This document shows positions 17,577 to 26,770 of a stretch of 64,000 nucleotides of DNA, piece after piece. The stretch comes from Elusimicrobiota bacterium (GTDB lineage: Bacteria > Elusimicrobiota > Elusimicrobia > F11). Under the pieces are notes generated by a model. It was not told where the DNA came from, did not search any database, and worked only from the letters and a program-made list of their open reading frames with translations. The stretch is taken from the NCBI GenBank assembly GCA_022072025.1, contig JAJVIP010000002.1, forward strand, positions 163,356 to 227,355, written 5' to 3'. Positions within the stretch are counted from its first letter, which is position 1; each line of letters opens with the position of its first letter. A program made the translations under genes and the position numbers.

Positions 17577-18167
17577 ATGAGCAACAGTTTGATCTTGGAG
17601 AAACTTCCAGCCCTTCGGCAATACAAAATGCCTGGAGGGGAATTTATTTTGACGACAGTTGACTTTTTTATTGACTGGTCCCGAAAATCTTCTATTTGGC
17701 CGCTTACCTTTGGATTGGCTTGCTGCGCTATCGAGATGATGGCGGCTTATGCCTCTCGTTATGATTTTGATCGGATAGGCGTTATTCCTCGTCCGACCCC
17801 TCGCCAAGCCGATTTAATGATTATTGCTGGAACCGTGGTTAAAAAAATGGCACCTGCCGTTGAGACCCTCTATCACCAAATGCCTGAACCTAGGTTTGTG
17901 ATCTCCATGGGGGCCTGCTCCAATTGCGGCGGCCCTTATTATGATTCTTACTCCGTTTCGAAGGGAGTCGATAAAGTTATTCCGGTTGATATTTATGTCC
18001 CGGGATGTCCTCCGCGTCCTGAGGCGCTTTACACCGCCATCGTGGCGCTGCAACAAAAAATTGAAAAATATTATGACGCGGGCAAACGTATCGCTAAACC
18101 CAGTATGCCCACCAACGCAGTCTTGAAAGAAATCAATGCCGCCGCCGTTCAGGCGCGTTCATCATAA
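17577..18167 (+). CDS. nuoB: NADH-quinone oxidoreductase subunit B
   Basis: Peripheral complex I subunit carrying cluster N2, the last iron-sulfur centre before quinone. Cysteine ligands are visible in [22 protein letters not shown] and [14 protein letters not shown] 17577 has AAAGGA upstream and gives 196 residues, with a C-terminal tail of about 35 residues beyond the core. Confidence 0.97.
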   Translation: MSNSLILEKLPALRQYKMPGGEFILTTVDFFIDWSRKSSIWPLTFGLACCAIEMMAAYASRYDFDRIGVIPRPTPRQADLMIIAGTVVKKMAPAVETLYHQMPEPRFVISMGACSNCGGPYYDSYSVSKGVDKVIPVDIYVPGCPPRPEALYTAIVALQQKIEKYYDAGKRIAKPSMPTNAVLKEINAAAVQARSS

Positions 18168-18178
18168 GTTGTCGAGCA

Positions 18179-18718
18179 ATGTATTCCGCTGAACTTTGTC
18201 AGACCCTTATCAAAAGATTCCCTGAAGTTTCTTTTGTTTCAGTTCCAGATAAATTTGTGAGGGATCCGGAACCTCAGGTGAGAGTGCCAGTCAATAAACT
18301 GGTGGAAGTTTGCCGGTTTTTAAAAACCGATCCACAGATGCAATTCGATGTGCCCCTTCAAATGACGGCTGTTGATTACATCAAAGACAATGTGTTTGAA
18401 CTGGTTTACTATCTTTACTCCTCGAAGAAAAAACATGCGTTGGTTCTTAAAGCGCAGGTGTCCCGCGCTGATGCCATTGTAGATTCCGTGACCTCTGTTT
18501 GGTCGGGTATGGATTGGCAAGAACGGGAAGTGTATGACTTGATGGGGATTACCTTTAAAGGTCATCCAAATTTAAAACGCATCATGATGTGGGAAGGCTT
18601 TCCCGGATATCCGCTTCGCAAAGACTATGTTCACGTGACTGATAAATACGATTCGGGACTTGAGGTAGGAACCCCCGGACTCAATGAAAAAGGTATTCCC
18701 ATCTCGGGGAAAAACTAA
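18179..18718 (+). CDS. nuoC: NADH-quinone oxidoreductase subunit C
   Basis: 30-kDa-type subunit of the complex I connecting domain, 179 residues. It has the signature WQEREVYDLMGITFKGHPNLKRI and GYPLRKDYV. It is separate from nuoD, unlike the fused NuoCD of enterobacteria. ATG 18179 lies 11 bases after nuoB. Confidence 0.96.
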   Translation: MYSAELCQTLIKRFPEVSFVSVPDKFVRDPEPQVRVPVNKLVEVCRFLKTDPQMQFDVPLQMTAVDYIKDNVFELVYYLYSSKKKHALVLKAQVSRADAIVDSVTSVWSGMDWQEREVYDLMGITFKGHPNLKRIMMWEGFPGYPLRKDYVHVTDKYDSGLEVGTPGLNEKGIPISGKN

Positions 18719-18720
18719 TC

Positions 18721-19887
18721 ATGACAAGCAATAGTTATTCCACATCCAGTCTCGCCAAAGGCCCTGTTTTTGAAACAAAAATTGAGCAAGTGGGCGAAAA
18801 TGAAATGCTGCTCAATTTGGGCCCCCAACACCCCTCCACTCACGGAGTTCTCCGCGTGGTTCTCAAGTTGGATGGAGAAGTGATAACCGACGCTGAATGC
18901 GATTTGGGCTATTTGCACCGAGGCGTTGAAAAGCTGGCCGAAAACCGAACTTATCCCATGATTATCGTCCTTTCGGACCGGGACGATTATCTCTCTGCCA
19001 TGAACAACAATTGGGCCTATTGTATGGCTGTCGAAAAACTTCTCAAAGCCGAAATCCCCATTCGCGCTGATTATATTCGAGTGATTGTTGGAGAATTGAA
19101 CCGCATCGCCTCCCATATGGTGTTTTACGGAACTTTTGGTATTGATATCGGCGCTTTCACTCCGTTCTTGCATGCCTTTGGACGGGACCGTGAAGAAATT
19201 TTAGACCTCTTTGAAGAAATTTGTGGGGCGCGTATCACCTATAACTTTGTGCGGGTGGGGGGTGTCATGTTGGACGTCCCAGAAGGATGGATCGGCCGAG
19301 TGAAAGCTTTTGTGGAGAGAATGAAACCTCGATTGGAAGAGTACGATGGTCTTCTGACTTATAACCCTATTTTCATGGACCGGACCATCGGCGTGGGGCA
19401 GTTGCCCGCTCACACTGCATTGGATTTGGGTGTAACGGGGCCGGCGCTTCGAGGTTCGGGAATTCAAATGGATTTGCGCAAGGATCATCCCTACAGTGTT
19501 TACAAGGATTTCAAATTTGATGTGCCCGTGGGTAAAAATGGCGATTGTTATGATCGATTTATGGTCAGACGTCGAGAGATGAGCGAATCACTTAAGATTG
19601 TTGAACAAGCCTGTGACAAGTTTCCAGAGGGACCCATCATGGGGAAAGTTGGAAAAGTATATCGCCCTGGGCCAGGCGAAGTGTACACACAACATGAAGG
19701 ACCGAGAGGATGGCTGGGTACCTATATTGTTTCAGATGGAACCGATCGCCCTTACCGTCTCCACATTCGTCCTCCCTCATTCATTAATTTACAAGCGCTC
19801 AAGGAATTGGTGAAAGGTTGGAAGGTGGCTGATGTGATCGCAATTTTGGGGTCGCTTGATTTCGTTTTGGGCGAGGTGGACCGATGA
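18721..19887 (+). CDS. nuoD: NADH-quinone oxidoreductase subunit D
   Basis: 49-kDa-type subunit that lines the quinone site. Motifs: LNLGPQHPSTHGVLR, DCDLGYLHRG-like block (here DAECDLGYLHRGVEK), RDDYLSAMNNNWAY, ELNRIASH and the C-terminal SLDFVLGEVDR. 388 residues, normal length. The stop overlaps the nuoH start (ATGA). Confidence 0.97.
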   Translation: MTSNSYSTSSLAKGPVFETKIEQVGENEMLLNLGPQHPSTHGVLRVVLKLDGEVITDAECDLGYLHRGVEKLAENRTYPMIIVLSDRDDYLSAMNNNWAYCMAVEKLLKAEIPIRADYIRVIVGELNRIASHMVFYGTFGIDIGAFTPFLHAFGRDREEILDLFEEICGARITYNFVRVGGVMLDVPEGWIGRVKAFVERMKPRLEEYDGLLTYNPIFMDRTIGVGQLPAHTALDLGVTGPALRGSGIQMDLRKDHPYSVYKDFKFDVPVGKNGDCYDRFMVRRREMSESLKIVEQACDKFPEGPIMGKVGKVYRPGPGEVYTQHEGPRGWLGTYIVSDGTDRPYRLHIRPPSFINLQALKELVKGWKVADVIAILGSLDFVLGEVDR

Positions 19888-21167
19888 GTGAAGCGGCGTC
19901 TGTTCCACCAACTCAAATAACCGCGCCAACCGCGTCGGCGGTGGTTTCCCCGCCTGATGCTCGCATGGCGGCCTATCTCACCAAATGGGATGAAAAGCGA
20001 ACCCGAATGCAACAAAGTCGCAAGCGGGCCGGAATATGGTTGGCTGGAATTTTGGTGGTTTTAACAGGGGGCATTATCGCAGTCGGAGAGCTTCATCCCT
20101 TTTTCATTGCCGGTCGGGACTTTGTCGCTGAGTTTTGTCTTAAAAACAATATATCGCCTCTTGTTCCCATGATTATTTCTTTGAGTGTGCCTGCGCTTCT
20201 TCTAAATCTATTGATGCAAGCGGCTCCTGGTGTTTTGGTGTGGTGGGAAAGAAAAGTCGCCGCTCATATGCAGCTTCGTCTGGGCCCCATGGATGTGGGC
20301 GGATGGCATGGTTGGGCCCAAACGCTTGCAGACGGAATCAAGTTGCTTCTTAAAGAAATTATTGAACCCACGGGAGTTGATAAATGGGTGTTTCGCATGG
20401 CGCCAGTTGTGGTGATATTGCCCTGCTATTTATCCTTCGCTCCGCTTCCATTCGGCAATGGTCTTGTGGCCCTCGATTTCGACATCGGACTTGTGTATGT
20501 GTTGGCTGTTTCGGGCCTTTCTACCATTGGGATTCTTATGGCCGGTTGGGGTTCGGCCAATAAATTTTCTCTGTTGGGGGGGCTTCGTGCTGCGGCGCAA
20601 GTGGTTTCCTTTGAGATTCCTCGTGTGTTGTCGACGGTCCCAGTGGTGATGTGGGCGGGGACTCTTTCACTCACGGGTATAGCGGCTCAACAAGCCGAGC
20701 CATTGGGGGGGTGGTTTCCTCGATGGTTTATTTTCTACCCCATTGTCGGACAAATCAGTTTTATCGTTTATCTTATTACCACCATCGCGGAAACCAATCG
20801 CGTTCCCTTTGATGTTCCTGAAGCGGAATCTGAACTGACGGCGGGCTTTCATACTGAATATGGGGGAATGAAATTCGCCATCTTTTTTATGGCGGAATAT
20901 GCCTATGTGGTGGTGGGATCGGTATTGGGCGCCACATTATTTCTCGGTGGCGGAGCCGCGCCGGTTCCGTTTTTAAATTTTATTCCATCCTGGGCTTGGC
21001 TGGCATTTAAAACCCTGGCTCTAATTTTTGTCTTTCTCTGGTCTCGCTGGACATTCCCTCGTCTCCGAGTGGACCGGGTGATGGACTTGTGTTGGAAAAT
21101 TTTTATTCCATGGACTTTGATCAATATCTTGATTGCAGGATTTATGATGTTGTGGAGAAATAGCTGA
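19884..21167 (+). CDS. nuoH: NADH-quinone oxidoreductase subunit H
   Basis: Membrane subunit that joins the quinone cavity to the proton pumps. Family blocks include ERKVAAHMQLRLGPMDVGG, ADGIKLLLKE, ETNRVPFDVPEAESELTAGF and TEYGGMKFAIFFMAEY. At 427 residues it is about 80-90 longer than common NuoH: residues 1-60 form a Pro/Ala/Thr-rich then charged soluble extension before the first membrane segment. The ATGA overlap with nuoD supports this long start. Confidence 0.95.
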   Translation: MSEAASVPPTQITAPTASAVVSPPDARMAAYLTKWDEKRTRMQQSRKRAGIWLAGILVVLTGGIIAVGELHPFFIAGRDFVAEFCLKNNISPLVPMIISLSVPALLLNLLMQAAPGVLVWWERKVAAHMQLRLGPMDVGGWHGWAQTLADGIKLLLKEIIEPTGVDKWVFRMAPVVVILPCYLSFAPLPFGNGLVALDFDIGLVYVLAVSGLSTIGILMAGWGSANKFSLLGGLRAAAQVVSFEIPRVLSTVPVVMWAGTLSLTGIAAQQAEPLGGWFPRWFIFYPIVGQISFIVYLITTIAETNRVPFDVPEAESELTAGFHTEYGGMKFAIFFMAEYAYVVVGSVLGATLFLGGGAAPVPFLNFIPSWAWLAFKTLALIFVFLWSRWTFPRLRVDRVMDLCWKIFIPWTLINILIAGFMMLWRNS

Positions 21168-21685
21168 TGTTTTGGGATCTCAAGAAAATATTTCGCATCA
21201 CGACAGGAACCCTGAAGGGGATGATGATCACGCTTAAATATTATTTTCAACCAGCGGTGACGTTCCAATTTCCACGCGAAAGAAAACCCACTCCGGAGCG
21301 ATTTCGAGGGGTGTTATCTTTTCATCCGGAGGTTTGCATTTCTTGCGAAATGTGTGTGCGCGTTTGCCCCTCAGATGTCATCTCCATGGAATGGGTCCGC
21401 AATGAAGAGACAAAAAAGAAGGATTTGAAGTGGTATCAAATCGATTTTTCTAAATGCAATGTGTGCCGTCTTTGCGAAGAAGCATGTCCTACCAAAGTGA
21501 AGTCCATTCATCACTCAAATGAATATGAAGTTGTGTTCGAAGGGAGAAAGGATTTCCTCGTGAAATGGGGGCCCACCACGCAAGACACTGTGGAAGCTGG
21601 ACCCAAAGCGCAGGAATGGTATCGGTTTATGCCAGACGGTCGCAGAGAAAAAATTTCAACACCTGAAGTGGCGGAGAAAGTGTGA
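21167..21685 (+). CDS. nuoI: NADH-quinone oxidoreductase subunit I
   Basis: Two-cluster ferredoxin-like subunit, 172 residues. Both 4Fe-4S motifs are complete: CISCEMCVRVCPSD and CNVCRLCEEACPTK. It passes electrons to NuoB. Its ATG shares one base with the nuoH stop. Confidence 0.97.
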   Translation: MFWDLKKIFRITTGTLKGMMITLKYYFQPAVTFQFPRERKPTPERFRGVLSFHPEVCISCEMCVRVCPSDVISMEWVRNEETKKKDLKWYQIDFSKCNVCRLCEEACPTKVKSIHHSNEYEVVFEGRKDFLVKWGPTTQDTVEAGPKAQEWYRFMPDGRREKISTPEVAEKV

Positions 21686-22182
21686 TGGTTCAATCCATAA
21701 TTTTTTCATTTCTGGCGGTCCTGGTTTTGTTCCCGGCGGTTTTGGTGGTGACTTCCAAAAATGTGTTTCATTCGGCCTTGTGGTTAATTCTTTCTCTTGC
21801 CGGAGTGGCTGGTATGTATGCTCTGTTGGCGGCTGACTTCCTGTTTGCGGTTCAATTGCTGGTCTATATTGGGGGAGTCACGATTGTCCTTTTGTTTGTC
21901 ATTTTGCTTTCCGGCAAACCCTCTGATTGGGCGGGACGGCAGGTCAACGAAAAAGCGTGGGCGGCCGGTTTGTTTTCATTGTTTCTGTTAGCCGCGTTGG
22001 GTTCTTTTGTGAGTGAGTGGCCGCTGGTGCCGGTCACATCTGCTCCCAAGTTAACATCGGGTCCCTTGGGTGAACTCCTTTTTCGTGAGATGGTTCTTCC
22101 CACAGAACTGATTTCATTTGTGTTGGTGGCCGCTTTGGTGGGAGCCATCTATTTTTCTGTTAAAAAAAGAGGGCCTTCCTAA
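21685..22182 (+). CDS. nuoJ: NADH-quinone oxidoreductase subunit J
   Basis: Hydrophobic complex I subunit with about five membrane segments and the family pattern KNVFHSALWLILSLAGVAG, then LLAADFLFAVQLLVYIGG. The start is ATG 21685 (sharing one base with the nuoI stop) or the GTG three bases earlier. About 165 residues. Confidence 0.94.
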   Translation: MVQSIIFSFLAVLVLFPAVLVVTSKNVFHSALWLILSLAGVAGMYALLAADFLFAVQLLVYIGGVTIVLLFVILLSGKPSDWAGRQVNEKAWAAGLFSLFLLAALGSFVSEWPLVPVTSAPKLTSGPLGELLFREMVLPTELISFVLVAALVGAIYFSVKKRGPS

Positions 22183-22487
22183 TGTCGATCCAACTTTTTC
22201 TTCTTGTGGGTGTGGCCTTGTTTTCGATTGGCGTGTATGGGGTATTGGCCCGGCGAAATATCGTTGGCATTTTGATGTCAGTCGAGCTGATGTTTAACGC
22301 GGCAGGGATCAACTTTGTGGCTTTTAACCGTTATTTGCATCCAGATGGAGTTTGGGGCCAAGGATTCGTTCTTTTTATTATTGCGTTGGCCGCGGCAGAA
22401 GCTGTGGTGGGGTTGGCGCTGGTGCTTACTTTCTATCGGGGTTCCAAAACCGTTTTGGTTGAGAAAATGAACCTGCTTCAAGGGTGA
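22182..22487 (+). CDS. nuoK: NADH-quinone oxidoreductase subunit K
   Basis: Three-segment MnhC/NuoK-type membrane subunit, 101 residues, with GVYGVLARRNIVGILMSVEL carrying the conserved membrane glutamate, and ALAAAEAVVGLALVL with the second one. It shares one base with nuoJ. Its stop overlaps the next gene, which is not a nuo gene (GTGA). Confidence 0.95.
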   Translation: MSIQLFLLVGVALFSIGVYGVLARRNIVGILMSVELMFNAAGINFVAFNRYLHPDGVWGQGFVLFIIALAAAEAVVGLALVLTFYRGSKTVLVEKMNLLQG

Positions 22488-23209
22488 GTATAAATTGGAG
22501 TGAAAAACGACGAGACAAGCGGCTTGATCTCTCGTTAGATCGGTTCCTGACAGTTCATTTGCTGAGTCAAAATGTGGGTTCGGATACGGCAGAAACATTG
22601 GTGGCTCAGGTCAGAAACGTCAGCGTCCGGGGATGTGGTCTTATTTTTTCAAACGCGTCAGACCGTGAGCGGTTGGGCGCAAAGAAGATTTTTTTGATTT
22701 CTTTGGTGGTGGATGGTTTTTCTATCCCAATTCAAGTTGAAGTGGTTCGTCTCATTGGAGACAAAGAGGCTGCCGTGAAGTTTAAAGCACCTTATCCACG
22801 TGAACTTGAGAAACTGGAAAGATTTTTAGAGCCACGGTTCTTGGGGAAATCTCTGAGGGAGATTGATCCATCAAAACTTCAAAGGAACCAACAAAAGGAT
22901 TTTCGATGGTTTCAAGGGACGAACGAAACCCATCTGTATTCCTGGGGAAATCCGGGAGAGGATGGGACGATCCAACAACAGTTGGTTTTTCTGGACTGGG
23001 TGGTGGAATGGAAAGGTGGAGGTTCGGCTCAAACGGGGACGATTCGGCGCGATGAACGCTCCAAAACCGGGGATGTGGGATGGGTTGTCTCAGAGCTGCT
23101 GGATTTTGATGCGGTTCCAGATCCCACGGTTTTGAAACAGGCAAAAATTTTAATCGAATCTTCAACCATCGAAGAGAAAATAAAAAAAGAGTTTTTGAAG
23201 CGGCTATAA
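22484..23209 (+). CDS. PilZ-domain protein embedded in the nuo operon
   Basis: A 241-residue soluble protein between nuoK and nuoL. The N-terminal part fits a PilZ c-di-GMP-binding domain: the RxxxR motif in EKRRDKRLDL (about residues 8-14), then RNVSVRGCGLIF matching (D/N)xSxxG about 35 residues later, followed by beta-rich sequence to about residue 105. The C-terminal 130 residues, with many Trp, Gly and charged residues, match nothing I recognise. GTG 22484 overlaps the nuoK stop, so it is translationally coupled; nuoL starts 12 bases after its end. No membrane segment or signal is visible. Link to complex I is by position only. Confidence 0.72.
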   Translation: MSINWSEKRRDKRLDLSLDRFLTVHLLSQNVGSDTAETLVAQVRNVSVRGCGLIFSNASDRERLGAKKIFLISLVVDGFSIPIQVEVVRLIGDKEAAVKFKAPYPRELEKLERFLEPRFLGKSLREIDPSKLQRNQQKDFRWFQGTNETHLYSWGNPGEDGTIQQQLVFLDWVVEWKGGGSAQTGTIRRDERSKTGDVGWVVSELLDFDAVPDPTVLKQAKILIESSTIEEKIKKEFLKRL

Positions 23210-23221
23210 AAGGAAAAAAAT

Positions 23222-25213
23222 ATGTCGGGTGAAGTCTTGTTACAACATAGTTATTGGATCGCGCTGGCTCCCTTGTTGGCGTTTGTTGTCATTTTGGTGC
23301 TTCGAAATTTTGTGGGGCTTCAAGGCGCGTGGGTTGGCACTGTGGCCATGTTTTATTGTTTCGTTCATTCCCTTTTGATAGCTCTGGGGATTTTTTTCGA
23401 AAGAATTCATTTGCCCAATACGGGATTACAGGGGCATTTTTTTGAGTCAACCTATACTTGGTTCAGCGCAGGGAATTTTGATTTTCGCGTTGGCCTTTTG
23501 ATTGACGGTCTTTCCGCCATGATGTTGGTGGTGGTCACGCTCGTGTCATTTCTCGTTCAGCTCTACTCCATTTCTTACATGCATGAACACCGCCGATATG
23601 GCCGGTATTTTGCGTACGTGAATTTGTTCACTTTTTCCATGTTGGTTTTGGTGTTGGCGAACGATATGCTCCAATTTTTCATCGGATGGGAGTTGGTGGG
23701 GTTGTGCTCCTACTTGCTCATCGGGTTTGATTTTGAGCGTGACGCAGCGGGATATGCCGGGCGCAAAGCTTTCTTAACCACAAAAGTGGGCGACTTGGGG
23801 ATGTACCTCGGACTTTTGATTATTTTTAATTATTTAGGGACTTTCAATATTCCGCTGCTTCATCAGAATTATCAAAATATGGCTTCATTGAATTACCCGG
23901 GATGGGTCCTTCTTATGGTTCCCCTTCTTCTTTTCTTTGGCGCGATGGGAAAGTCGGCTCAATTTCCTCTCCATGTGTGGTTGCCAGACGCCATGGAAGG
24001 CCCCACTCCGGCTTCTGCTCTCATTCACGCTGCGACCATGGTGGCGGCGGGTGTGTACATGGTGGCGCGAGTTTTCTTCCTTTTTGAGGCCTCTCCCCTT
24101 GCTATGGACGTGGTGGCTTGGGTGGGTGTCGCAACTGCGGTTGTGGCCGCCAGTATGGGCTTGGTCTCGGAAGACATTAAACGGGTGTTGGCTTTTTCTA
24201 CCGTTAGTCAACTTGGATTTATGATGGTGGCCTTGGGCTGTGGTGGATATGCCGCTGGAATGTTTCATTTAACAACCCACGCTGCGTTTAAAGCGTTGTT
24301 GTTTCTTTGCGCTGGAAGTGTCATCCATGCTGTTCATACGAATGATATGTGGAAAATGGGAGGTCTCAAAACCCAAATGCCCATCACGTGCGCAGCCTAT
24401 TTAGTTGGGACTTTGGCCATCGCCGGATTTCCATTTATGTCGGGTTTTTTCTCAAAAGAAGAGGTTTTGGCGGCGGCCTATAATCACAATCCTCTTATTT
24501 TTGGCTTACTTTCCTTCGCCGCTCTTTTAACGTCCTTTTATATGTTCCGCTCACTTTTTCTGACCTTTTTTGGGCTACCGCGCGACAAACATTTGTTTCA
24601 ACATGCTCATGAGTCTCCTTTGTTGATGACAATTCCTCTGATGGTGTTGGCGCTGCTCTCCATTTTTTTGGGAGGAACGCTGTATCATGATGGGAATCTC
24701 GCGCGTTTGATCAGTTGGGGGAGTCACGGGGCGGAACAACATCACGCAAGTCACGTGGTTTTGTATTCCTCTCTTTCTGCGTTCGGCCTGGGATTTGTGG
24801 GGGCTTTTTGGGTTTATCTTTCAAAACCGCCGCGATATGAGTTTCTACAACAGAAGTTCGCTCTTCCGCACAAGCTCCTCTCGCGACGGTATCTAATTGA
24901 TGAATTGTATCTGTGGTTCATCGGAAATATATACACACCTGTGACCACCTGGTTTGCAAAAACCGACTACGATGTCGTTGATCAATTTATTGTTGATGGG
25001 TTTGGTCGAATGGGGAAAAGATTTTCATGGGTCAGCGATTTGTTTGATGGAAAATTTGTTGACCGCGTTTTGGTTGATGGCCAAAGTGATTTGGCCAATT
25101 GGGCGGGGGACAAAATCCGCAAAGTGCAGTCAGGTTTGGCGCAAAGTTATTTGTTTTGGATGATCTTGGGGCTGGGTGGAATGATCGTCTGGATTTCTCA
25201 TAATTTCAAATAG
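23222..25213 (+). CDS. nuoL: NADH-quinone oxidoreductase subunit L
   Basis: Antiporter-like proton-pumping subunit with the long lateral helix, 663 residues. Recognisable blocks: LQLYSISYMH-type segment (here VQLYSISYMHEHRRYGRYF), FFIGWELVGLCSYLLIGF, GAMGKSAQFPLHVWLPDAME, GPTPASALIHAATMVAAGVY and AFSTVSQLGFMMVALG. A ribosome site AAAAGGA precedes the ATG. Confidence 0.96.
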   Translation: MSGEVLLQHSYWIALAPLLAFVVILVLRNFVGLQGAWVGTVAMFYCFVHSLLIALGIFFERIHLPNTGLQGHFFESTYTWFSAGNFDFRVGLLIDGLSAMMLVVVTLVSFLVQLYSISYMHEHRRYGRYFAYVNLFTFSMLVLVLANDMLQFFIGWELVGLCSYLLIGFDFERDAAGYAGRKAFLTTKVGDLGMYLGLLIIFNYLGTFNIPLLHQNYQNMASLNYPGWVLLMVPLLLFFGAMGKSAQFPLHVWLPDAMEGPTPASALIHAATMVAAGVYMVARVFFLFEASPLAMDVVAWVGVATAVVAASMGLVSEDIKRVLAFSTVSQLGFMMVALGCGGYAAGMFHLTTHAAFKALLFLCAGSVIHAVHTNDMWKMGGLKTQMPITCAAYLVGTLAIAGFPFMSGFFSKEEVLAAAYNHNPLIFGLLSFAALLTSFYMFRSLFLTFFGLPRDKHLFQHAHESPLLMTIPLMVLALLSIFLGGTLYHDGNLARLISWGSHGAEQHHASHVVLYSSLSAFGLGFVGAFWVYLSKPPRYEFLQQKFALPHKLLSRRYLIDELYLWFIGNIYTPVTTWFAKTDYDVVDQFIVDGFGRMGKRFSWVSDLFDGKFVDRVLVDGQSDLANWAGDKIRKVQSGLAQSYLFWMILGLGGMIVWISHNFK

Positions 25214-25230
25214 ATGAAAAGGAGTTGGCT

Positions 25231-26769
25231 GTGAATCTACCTCTGTTGTCGTTGTTGACGTTTCTACCGCTGATAGGCGGGTTGATCATAATGTTTTCTG
25301 ATAAGGAAAATAGGGCTTTTCATAAAAATATTGCAACCGCTTTCGCGTTATTTACCTTTGTGCTTTCGTTGGGATTGCTGACAAAATTCGATGCTTCTAC
25401 CCACCTTCCTCAATTTGTGGAAAGATATCAATGGATTTCGAGTTTTAATATCGATTATTACATGGCCGTTGACGGACTTTCATTTCCCTTGGTCCTATTA
25501 ACCACCTTCTTGAGTCTCATCTCCGTTGTTGCCTCTTTTGGAATCGAAAAGCGCACAAAAGAATATTTCTTTTGGTTTATGATGCTAGAAACCGGCATGT
25601 TGGGTCTATTCGTGGCTTTGGATTTTTTCCTTTTTTACGTCTTCTGGGAGATTACGTTGGTCCCTATGTATTTCTTGATTGGTGTCTGGGGAGGACCCAA
25701 ACGAGAATACGCAGCCGTCAAATTTTTCCTGTTTACGCTTTTCGGTAGCGTGTTTATGTTGTTGAGCATGATCGCTCTTTATTTCGCCAGTGGCAGCGGT
25801 TTACCTGGCAATGAACGAACGTTGGATCTCATTCGACTCTCTGAGTTGGCGCACAATGGACAGCTACAGCTTGTCGGCACCGCCGCTATGTTGGTTTTTT
25901 TGGGGCTTTATTTGGCGTTTGCGATCAAGGTGCCGGCTTTTCCATTCCACACATGGTTGCCTCTCGCACACGTTGAAGCCCCCACCGCGGTTAGTGTGAT
26001 TCTGGCAGGGGTCTTGCTTAAGATGGGGACCTACGGAATCTTACGTGTTTGTTATCCCATCATGCCGGAACAGACCAAACTTTTCTTGCCTATCCTGGTT
26101 GTAATCGCTTGTATCAATATCGTTTACGGCGCTTTCTGCGCGATGGCCCAAAAAGATATGAAACGGATGGTGGCCTATTCTTCAGTGAATCACATGGGTT
26201 ATTGTTTGTTGGGAATGGCGGCAGTCATGGGGAACTCCAATGCGGCTCATGCGGGGTTATCCGGTGCCGTTCTTCAAATGGTCACGCACGGTATCATCAC
26301 CGGGTCACTCTTTTTGTTGGTGGGAGTCATTTATGACCGGGCTCACACGCGTGAGATTGATGCCTTTGGTGGGCTTGCCACCAAAATGCCGATCTTTGCC
26401 GGGTTTATGATTATGCAATGTATGGCTTCGTTGGGATTGCCGGGTTTGGCGGGATTTATTTCTGAATTCCTTTGCTTCTTGGGCGGTTTTGGTGGAAGTT
26501 TCGGAGGTTTTAATTTCAAAATTTGGGTATCGATATCGGTTATCGGAATTGTCGTGACGGCTGCTTTTTTCTTGAGGATGCTCAAACTTGTTCTGATGGG
26601 GGAATTTAATGCCAAATGGGAAGGTCATATGCCTGACCTGACAACCCGTGAACTGGTGACCATCGTTCCCTTGGCAGTTTTTACGTTGGTTTTGGGAATT
26701 TATCCAGCGTTGGTTTTGAGGTTGATGGATACCACATTGGCCCAATTAATTAAGTTGGTGGCTGGATAA
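25231..26769 (+). CDS. nuoM: NADH-quinone oxidoreductase subunit M
   Basis: Second antiporter-like subunit. Blocks: FYVFWEITLVPMYFLIGVWG, AIKVPAFPFHTWLPLAHVEA, PTAVSVILAGVLLKMGTYG and VAYSSVNHMGYCLLG. I choose GTG 25231, six bases after GGAG, giving 512 residues; the TTG at 25225 would sit on the ribosome site. Confidence 0.96.
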   Translation: MNLPLLSLLTFLPLIGGLIIMFSDKENRAFHKNIATAFALFTFVLSLGLLTKFDASTHLPQFVERYQWISSFNIDYYMAVDGLSFPLVLLTTFLSLISVVASFGIEKRTKEYFFWFMMLETGMLGLFVALDFFLFYVFWEITLVPMYFLIGVWGGPKREYAAVKFFLFTLFGSVFMLLSMIALYFASGSGLPGNERTLDLIRLSELAHNGQLQLVGTAAMLVFLGLYLAFAIKVPAFPFHTWLPLAHVEAPTAVSVILAGVLLKMGTYGILRVCYPIMPEQTKLFLPILVVIACINIVYGAFCAMAQKDMKRMVAYSSVNHMGYCLLGMAAVMGNSNAAHAGLSGAVLQMVTHGIITGSLFLLVGVIYDRAHTREIDAFGGLATKMPIFAGFMIMQCMASLGLPGLAGFISEFLCFLGGFGGSFGGFNFKIWVSISVIGIVVTAAFFLRMLKLVLMGEFNAKWEGHMPDLTTRELVTIVPLAVFTLVLGIYPALVLRLMDTTLAQLIKLVAG

Positions 26770-26770
26770 A

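Noticed and set aside
23885-24268. 127-codon open frame antisense to nuoL
   Set aside because: It lies wholly inside nuoL, has a His/Arg/Ser-rich low-complexity translation and no ribosome site; it is a shadow of codon use in nuoL.
26305-26745. 146-codon open frame antisense to nuoM
   Set aside because: Asn/Gln/His-rich nonsense composition and full overlap with nuoM.
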